64,000 bases of DNA from Anthoceros angustus (Eukaryota; Streptophyta; Anthocerotopsida; Anthocerotales; Anthocerotaceae), in NCBI GenBank assembly GCA_010909165.1, contig MU008156.1, positions 620,001 to 684,000 on the forward strand, written 5' to 3'. Numbering within the stretch: position 1 is the stretch's first letter; the number at the start of each line of letters is the position of its first letter. Positions 56,869-64,000 of the stretch are shown here, one piece after another. A model generated the notes under the pieces. That model was not told the DNA's origin. It saw only the letters and a program-made list of their open reading frames with translations, and made no database searches. The translations under genes were made by a program, and so were the position numbers.

Positions 56869-57414
56869 GAATATCCTATCCGCAGTCGGTTAATTTTCCA
56901 GCTTCCGCCCTGCGCTTTTGGGCCAGAATATTCTGTGGGGCTGGCTTCCCAGTACGGTAATAATATACGGCAAACAGGCGGCATATTCCGGTTTCCCAAT
57001 CATCCACCCCGGTCACCCGGTGGCCGGATGCCGCCGGATATCCGCCTATAATCACCTTTATTCTAGCCTACATCACGCACATGTGGAGTAACGTACCAGG
57101 ACCCCAGGAAGCGCCCAATACGACCCGCCGCATATGCTCCACATATGCAGCCTCTTGTCATAGCAAACCAGCGTCGTCTCCCGCCTGGCGCAGGACATAG
57201 TGTATGGAGCACGACGAGCCTGTCAACGACGGTGGCCAGATATTTGTGTCGCGGCAAGTGCAGTAAACAACATTTGCTACATGGCCGCTCACGAACTTCA
57301 CTCCGGACTTCGATAATATAATAGACGCGTCAATGCAATATGCAATGCGGGGCGTCTGTTCGTCCGTGCCTTCTTCCGATGATGGTGGGAAGCGGCGTTC
57401 GCAGCCGCATATCC
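56869..57414. promoter_or_regulatory. Cluster of five P1BS (GNATATNC) sites upstream of the SPX gene
   Basis: Matches to the PHR1-binding consensus: GAATATCC 56869-56876, GAATATTC 56926-56933, GCATATTC 56981-56988, GGATATCC 57036-57043, GCATATCC 57407-57414. A further GGATATCC is near 57749. They lie 220-770 bp upstream of the SPX start codon. Confidence 0.8.
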
Positions 57415-59060
57415 TCGGTTATATCCATTGGAGCGGCTGCTGCATAGGTTCTGGAACAGCATCCCCAGGCGGCGCCGCTGCTGCTTGCTTCCTCGAAGCT
57501 GCGGCCTGATTACCAGCTCCGCCTCAAGGGCTCAAGATGCTGCCAGTCGGGGCGACTTTGTCGCCATCGCGCTAAGTATCGTCGGGGAACCTAAACCCGC
57601 GTCCCGGAAGCCGGAACCGAGGTGTCGACTGTCGAGGTGTTGCCGAGGGGGGCAAATCTGAAGACGGGTGTGAAAATGATCCCGCGCGCGCGGGGAGAAC
57701 CGACACCGCGAGGCGCGGATTGTACGAGTAGTGCGTACGTGGGGGGCGGATATCCTCGGCGCCGTATGCGGTATACCCGGGTGACCGGCACGTGGCGGGA
57801 ACCGGGAGGGGGTGTCGGTCCACCGGCGGCCCGGGGCGTGGGCGGACCGTGTCCAGGCGTCCAGGCGTCCAGGCGGGGGGCTGACACCTGCTCTGGCTCT
57901 GGGGTGGGCAGTTCCGGGGCCCGCCCGCGCCGACGTCAAGCGCTCTCTCCTGCAGCGCTTGGGGAGGCGTTGGATGCATGTGACGAGACGCGACTCGGCG
58001 AGCGTGTCACGATTCACGACTTTATCACGACCGGACTCGCACGCTCCTGGCATCCTGCCCGCGGCATATGCCGGGTGCGGGAGCGGGGTTTCGCTGGGGT
58101 TGGTGAGGTGCATTCATGGCGGGTTGTTGGGAACGCACGCTGCAAGAGGAACAGCCGGCGCGAGACCCCAGCGCGGGCTAGGGTTTCATCTCGTTTCAGT
58201 TCATTTCACCAGGCACGCTTCGTACTGTAGGATTGGTTGTGGATACGTACATCCTGCGGACGGACGGACAGGCAGGCAGGAAGACAGGGCAGGTGGATAG
58301 TCTCGCTTGCCATCGGCTGTGATGACACGAGCGAGCCAGGCTGCCTGCCTGCCCGCTGCCGCGGCCTCTTGTGTCATTGGGCCAGCTGGGGTGCGGGGAC
58401 AGGCTGCAGGGAGAGAGTACGTACAGTACTGTCGTTGGTGTGAGGCTGTGAGCCTGTGAGGCGGGAGGGGAGGTGCTGTAGTGTTGCACCGCGTTCTGTG
58501 CGTTATGGATGTGTGTGTGTGTATGTACATGTCTGTGCATGATAGTCCAGGGACGGGAAAGGTGCCATCCACGCCGGGCTGGTCAATGTGTGCTGTTGGC
58601 TCCGTGATGCGGATATCTATGGATCTAGCACGGCTCGGTGCTGTGGGTGGCGGGCACAGCGGCCTTCTTACAGGACGGTTGGGATCCATCGGGAATAGTG
58701 TTAGGGATCGGAATAGGGAATCGCGGCTCGCCCTTGTACAGTATATCCGTGTGTTCTGCCCGGCTTGGTCGCGCACATGCTGCTTGTGACGCCGCGTGGG
58801 AGAGATGGTCGTGCCTGGAGGGTGGAACCGGCAAGAAAGCAAAAGAAAAGCAGATGAAGCCGAGGCTTGTCCTATCTGGTTCGTAACGGACTTGACAGCG
58901 GAGTACCCATCTTGGTCACAGCCTGCGTTACTCCTCCGCGTCATCTCCGTGCACGACAGCTTCTCCTTGCCACTCAGGGTTTGCGCCTCGGTGGCCGCAC
59001 GTCTATATTTTTCTGGGGATTTTCGGACCGTTCCTTGTGTTATCCAGATTTAGGAACTCC
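57415..59060. other. GC-rich intergenic
   Basis: Several long overlapping frames on both strands at 57530-58230 reflect high GC content; none has a motif. A short GTGTGTGT run is at about 58508. No gene is supported. Confidence 0.5.
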
Positions 59061-59064
59061 TCGG

Positions 59065-59825
59065 CATGCAGAAAAACCCGATTGTTCAGAAGGCCGTAGA
59101 TGTTGATTGCGTCCACCTTCCTTGAATTCACCTCGTTGACGTTCTGTCCGATGGGATGTTGAGTCCCCCATCTGATCACCTGAACAAATGGTCTGCATGG
59201 CTAGTAATCCCTCTAGCCCAACTGTCAGGCTCAGATTCGAACCCTCCACAGCTCCGGCGGTCTGTGTGTGGCCGGGTTGAAGGTCTCACATTCAAGTTTT
59301 CAACTTCCATTCCTTGTCCCTACGTTCGCAATGGAAGCCAAATTATCATTTAAGATGGTGACACATCTTGAGCTTGCTTTGGCAACCTGTGTTCCAGCCA
59401 TACCCGTTGCTAGTCCAATGGATCCCTGCAAACATGAACCTGCAGCATAGGTGTGCTGTTCTAAGTACTGTGCAACGTCAAAGTGCAATCGGTTTGCTCC
59501 GTTTGACTCCCGCTGTTGGGCTAGACACATTCAGTTGGCCAAGCCCAACAGCTTCAGTTGGCCAGGACAGAACCTCGTGGAAGTGCAGCCGCATGATTTG
59601 TGCCAGGAGCAGTCAGAGCCACTATCTCCCCCGCATCTCATGACCAAAGAATTCCGCTTACAACAATCTACCTGAATTGATGGCGGACATGCCTGTTGCT
59701 GTTGAACCTTCATGGCTCTGAACCCCTTGCCCTCAGTGGCTGTTCCACTCTGTTAGGATCCCATATTCAGCTGCAATGGCCTTTGCTGTGATCAGGTTGT
59801 CTCCACCTAGCATTCGGACCTAACA
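59065..59825 (-). pseudogene. Autoinhibited Ca2+-ATPase (ACA, P2B) pseudogene
   Basis: Reading the minus strand from 59820 down, pieces of the P-type ATPase core appear in order but in different frames: VRMLGGDNLITAKAIAAEYG (ACA: TGDN, TAKAIA), then GEIVALTAPGTNHA (ACA: TGDGTNDAP), GMAGTQVAKASS..VTIL with NDNLAS (ACA: GTEVAKESSDI, DDNFAS), and NEVNSRKVDAINIYGLLNNR in the helix 9-10 loop. The catalytic TGDGTND signature is destroyed. Large parts between blocks are missing, so it is a dead copy of a calcium pump. Confidence 0.78.
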
Positions 59826-60700
59826 ATCTAGCGTTAGGAACAGCTTGAAGGTAACATGTTTTTGTGCAGTTGCACGTCGTCTGAGCATTGTCCCAGCACG
59901 CTGCATCACGAGAGCTTTATGACGGTGGACATCACGATTGCAACATGCTAACCTTTCACACATTACCTATTTTGACCCGATTTAAGCGAAACAGGTAGGA
60001 CTGGGACCTTGATCCCTGCCCCATGACACTGAAAGACAACTGGTTGGCAAGGTTATTTTTTCCCCACAATTACGATCACCGTCTACGATGCCACCTCTCA
60101 GCACACCCAAGCCAGATCCCTGTCTGGGATGCCACCTCCCAAGACACCCAAGCCAGCCAGTGAGCCAACACACAGATCAAGACAGAACACTTCAAACGGC
60201 CAGCTGCCGCTTTCGTTCAAGCGTTCAAGCCTTGAACAGTGTCCTGAGTTCTGGATGATGAACACTCAGGCGACAATCTTCTCAAAAAAATCTGAGATTT
60301 GGAAATATCTATAAACTCGGATATAGGTAGTTTATATTGATTTCTTCAAAAGACAGGCTCATGGAAAAAAAAGTGGAAGGCTGGAACCTTGGATGCACAT
60401 CGTCACCAGAGAGAGAGAGAGAGATCAACATTGGGGAAAAGTGAAAAACTGTAATGAGATAATAAAGCCTCCAATATCGATGAAAGAGATACTATTCTAT
60501 ACTCTATGTAGTTGTATGGTCTTTGAATTTGAATATTTATCTGTTCTACTTTTTATGTATTTAATATTTTATTAAGATTAAAAGCTCTCATAAAAAATAT
60601 TATGTTATATACAACGTCAACATGAATGAACCTATCCAACAAAAAGACACCTTAAAGACCCTAGGGTCAAAGTAAGGGTGTGGAGACTTTATAAAAAGGA
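59826..60700. other. Spacer
   Basis: Contains a 39-bp tandem duplication (GATGCCACCTC.CA..ACACC units at about 60086-60165) and a short GA microsatellite at about 60410. No gene is supported. Confidence 0.5.
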
Positions 60701-61598
60701 CAAGATGGGAAATCCCATCTACCTAGGCGAAAGGGGACAACCCACGATGGAGCACCAAGCCAAGGGGGACGTGCTCCCGCACTAATCTACCTTATAACCC
60801 CCAACCGCCCCCAAGATGTCGCCGTCCGAGATAGGGAAGGGCCTACTTACCACTGGTTCTGCCGATGCCCCATCTCCAGCACTCGTGATCGTCCTAAAGA
60901 TGGCGCTGGCCAACACCCTTTGCAGGGCGATGGAAACCCGTTGCCTGAAATATGCCACGACATTGGAAAGGGGGAGTCCAACCCCGCCCCTATCGTTGTG
61001 GTAGGCCCTTGTGCACTCCTTGATAAAACGAGAAAACCTTACCCAAGGCCCCATGGGTTTCAATCGCAAGGGGGATGAAAATGTGACCTTGCTGCATGGG
61101 CCTATACTTGTAAATTTTCTGATTCGCGCTCCCTTCCGCCACCCAACCTAGAGGGTTGATGATGACATGGTCGCTAACAGAATCTATGGTTGGGTCAGTG
61201 ACAACCACGTCCGCAATCGAGACCTCGTCCCCCCGCGTCAAGAAAAGGTCAGCCCTGAAAGAGACACCATTGAGTAGAGTATACTGATGCTCCTTGAAAG
61301 GGAAGAAACCGCTCTCCTTGGCCATCGAGAACATGACGTCTCGAACGGCGTCATGTGTAGCAATACATTGTCCATCCATTGGACAATGCACTAAATGGGC
61401 CCCAGGGTCGTCGATGTAGGCCCCACAACAGCAGGCCAGAAGGAAACAGGCTAGTGATTGGACCACACTGAGGCGAAACCTCATCACGGTAGAAAAAGAA
61501 GCTGATTCGATTTGGAACGCCTGGATGCAAGGGCGGGCCAGGAGCCAGGAACATTGGCCATGAGCACATATGGGACATTGCTCTCCACATGCATACAT
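60700..61598 (-). mobile_element. 5'-truncated LINE with restriction-like endonuclease domain
   Basis: Two overlapping minus frames (61598-60990 and 61069-60782) are one ORF broken by a single frameshift near 61045. It begins with a Cys/His segment (HLVHCPMDGQCIATHD) followed by AVRDVMFSMAKESGF and RADLFLTRGDEVSIADVVVT, the spacing of the zinc knuckle plus PD-(D/E)xK nuclease of R2-like LINEs. The part after it (YFRQRVSIALQR) matches C termini of retrotransposon polyproteins in lower plants as I recall them. No reverse transcriptase lies upstream, so the copy is 5'-truncated. The 3' end carries a hairpin at 60703-60720. Confidence 0.6.
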
Positions 61599-61895
61599 GT
61601 ATGCTACGCTTGTAGCCTAGTTCCCTACCTTCACATGCATACATGCATGCTATATTTGCGCAACATATGGTTGGTTACTTGTGTCCCAAATAATCTTATT
61701 AAAAATATTTACTAATTTAAAAATTACTAAGTTAGTTAGGCAATGTAGGTCCTATATAAAGCTGAGAGCAATGGTGAATAGTTGCAAGAGAATACTATTT
61801 ATCCTACTCTAGCTTCTCTTGCCTTCTCTGCGCTTTGCACATCATTAAAGGCTCAAGTCAAGTAGCCTTCCTCCTTATCATTAAAGTGACGAGGA

Positions 61896-62660
61896 TGGAC
61901 AAAACAAAGATGGCGATTAATAAATTAATGAAGTGCTCACATTAAACGAATAGAAAATGATCTTGAAGGAGCAAAAAACTTGTTACTTCAAGCACAAAAA
62001 CTTTTCCCAAGTATTTATTCGGGTGAAGACAACACTTTTCTTGTTTCGTCGTTAACACATGGCATGACTATGTCCATGTTTCCCCTCTTTCGTGCGAGAT
62101 GTAAATAGTGCATATATGTAGAACTAACACATTAATTGTTCCTAATAATCAGGATTGAATGATATTACTTACCTCCTTGCCATCTTGGAGGTGGAAATTG
62201 CAGCAAAAAAAACTAAATTATCCTTGGGTTCAGCAGGTCCCATGTATAAGCGATGCAGGCTTCTCAAGTTGACCCACTTGCGGATGCAAATACCATTAAA
62301 AAGGTACAAGAAACTAGCTTTGCTACATCGACAAGAACAAAGAAGATGGAGCTGCGAATGCTTTCCAACTAATTTTAGAAGCACAAACTATTCTTTTGGA
62401 TAAAAGGTGCGAGATTTTGATACTCAAATCCAAAAATCTCGCATGTCATAAGGCATGAGCTACGCAAGCAGTTCCACAATAAAACGTCTTGCAAGGAGCA
62501 TAATAATTTGCTGAAAAAACTTCAAAAAATTCAAAAACAGCAAAATGAGTTCTACCAACGACGCAATCATAACCTTCCAACTCCAAGTTTTGACGAAGAT
62601 CAAAATTATTATTCTAAACAAGAGTACCGGGATAAACAATATTGTGATGAAGAGTATTAA
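61896..62660 (+). pseudogene. DnaJ/DUF3444-type J-domain pseudogene
   Basis: Plant DUF3444 J proteins start with a helix like that read here (ENDLEGAKNLLLQAQKLFPS, about 61950-62020). The J domain follows at 62300-62400: YKKLALLH, then in another frame DKNKEDGAANAFQLILEAQ, corresponding to YKKLALLLHPDKNK. Two bases are missing exactly in the HPD triplet, which is essential for stimulating Hsp70. A hydrophilic tail (DEDQNYYSKQEYRDKQY) ends at 62660. AT-rich. Confidence 0.65.
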
Positions 62661-64000
62661 AGTACCATCCGGATGCTACATGCATATAAATATAAAACTT
62701 CTTTAACATGACATGCCCCATGGTAATGAGCTCTTTGTTTTTCTTTATACATAGTTTTATAATATTTGTAGATCAACGTTGTGAATTTGAGCTACATTAA
62801 TAAAACATGTTTTTGTATGAAAAACTATGCATTATACTTGAAGAAAAATCGTACGTTTTCACTTACATATAATGTACAAAAACTGTGCCTTCTGCAAGCA
62901 TACCTCTCACACCACACAAACACTCAAACTTTTCCGGGGGCACTACAACTTCTATATCATGCTCGTGCAAAACAAAATAAACTCATTCCAAAAACGCAGT
63001 TCGATATGACCTCTTCTGCCTTGCCTCGTAGTTACTCGCCTTCTTGGGGGGGGGTTAAATTTGTGATTGCATTATGGTAACTACCGCTGAAACTGGCAAT
63101 TCAAGGGGTGGTGGTTCTATGACTACCTGGTTCTGCTCCACCTCCTCTTCTCCTTTGAGTGTCCTCCACATCCACCTCCGCGTTTGCCTCGTCTTTATGC
63201 TCTTCAACTGACAATTTTTGCAATCCAAGCTCCTTACTATTCGACCCAGCTTCCTCATAAGAAGATGAAAAGTCCAGCAATTGTTGGAAGATGCCGGCAA
63301 TTCTCCCCCCTCCTTCCCTTCCTCACCAATGCGAGCTTGCTACTCTAAATTTGAGGGTATCTTTGCCTCCAAGCTCGCTCCAATCCGTTGTGATTCTACA
63401 ACTCCTTGCTACTCCTACACCGGGTTGCTGGGGTTTGTAATTTCCCGGTGTGCGTGCATTGGGTTGCTGGGATTTGCGATTTCTTGGTGCTCTTTGTCCT
63501 CTCCTCCTAGATTGAAGTTGCCTTAGCTCAGAGTGTGCCTTCCCCCTCTTGCTCTTCCTCCCCATGCTCCTGCTGGCCTTCCTCCCTATCCGCTTCTACC
63601 AAATGGTTCTGGAATCAAAAATTGCGGTTGCAGGCTTAAGGGTGGTAGCATGGTTTGGTGATACACTTTAGTACCATATGGCTTGGGACACTTGGTTACT
63701 TTGAAAAGACGAGAGAGATGTGAGAGGGTGACTTTAAGTTTTCATTAAAATAATATTTCAATATATTTTAGTTTCACTTTTATATACTTTTACGTTTGCT
63801 ATTATTTACTTTAACTTACTTTACTTTTACTTCAGATCTCTGTTTTCATTCGGTGGTAAGTCAACCCGCCGTTTACCCCAATTTCGACCTTACGCGTGGG
63901 CGCACTCTCGCTATTGCCATCCCGGGCTCAGTGTTGAGTTGATCCTTCGTCCGCCCTGAGACAGCCTGGATGCAATCTCCTGCACTTGCTCGCCCACATC
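62661..64000. other. AT-rich end of window
   Basis: No gene is supported. A 38-bp unit (GGGTTGCTGGG.TTTG.. with TTTC..GGTG) is tandemly duplicated at about 63420-63495. Confidence 0.5.

Noticed and set aside
57532-58230. Long GC-rich frames on both strands
   Set aside because: High GC suppresses stops; Arg/Pro/Ala composition and lack of motifs argue against coding.
1-64000. CRISPR array, rRNA or functional tRNA genes, bacterial operons
   Set aside because: None seen. The tandem repeats lack the regular repeat-spacer layout of CRISPR, and gene structure is eukaryotic.

Overview
This is nuclear DNA of a land plant. The protein-coding genes are split by short GT-AG introns (mostly 70-250 bp) and belong to plant families: PLS-type PPR, MATE/DTX, NPF (NRT1/PTR), SNAP33-type SNARE, steroleosin-like HSD, phytocyanin, isoflavone-reductase-like, TRAPPC4 and SPX. 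An intact Rab23-type GTPase, a family generally associated with cilia/flagella and missing from flowering plants, together with compact introns, suggests a non-seed plant with swimming sperm (bryophyte, lycophyte or fern grade). The species cannot be named from the sequence alone.

Layout. 0-11.3 kb: RPB5-like gene with an odd C terminus, ankyrin/PGG membrane protein with one frameshift, a 150-bp NPF relic, an intact PPR gene, an intact 9-exon MATE gene, and a 5'-truncated RRM gene. 11.4-16.5 kb: a SINE-like element and a decayed Copia element with ~210-bp LTRs. 16.5-22.8 kb: a rearranged, dead duplicate of the PPR-MATE pair (MATE inverted, PPR riddled with lesions). 22.8-27.3 kb: minisatellites around an intact NPF transporter, one minisatellite split by a second copy of the SINE-like element. 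27.4-33.4 kb: three minus-strand genes (SNAP33-like with six NPF motifs, HSD-like reductase, plastid membrane protein). 33.5-45 kb: composition drops sharply to AT-rich; it holds the 8-exon Rab23 gene, a RING-H2 gene, several tandem repeats and transposon debris. 45.5-57.4 kb: gene-rich and GC-balanced again (stellacyanin-like AGP, IFR-like reductase with an exact 453-bp tandem duplication of its first two exons, TRAPPC4, METTL21-type methyltransferase, small Gly-rich plastid protein, SPX protein with a cluster of PHR1-type sites upstream). 57.4-64 kb: mostly non-coding, with a Ca2+-ATPase pseudogene, a 5'-truncated LINE carrying a restriction-like endonuclease domain, and a J-domain pseudogene in AT-rich DNA.

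The genes do not form one pathway. The best-supported regulatory link is the SPX gene with its P1BS cluster (phosphate starvation response). The most notable item is the Rab23 gene, because its eight short exons (19-143 bp) fall below ordinary ORF detection; splicing them by GT-AG signals gives a continuous 229-residue GTPase ending in a CaaX box.

Exon borders below were derived by hand from splice signals and frame continuity with remembered family patterns; no alignment or transcript was available.
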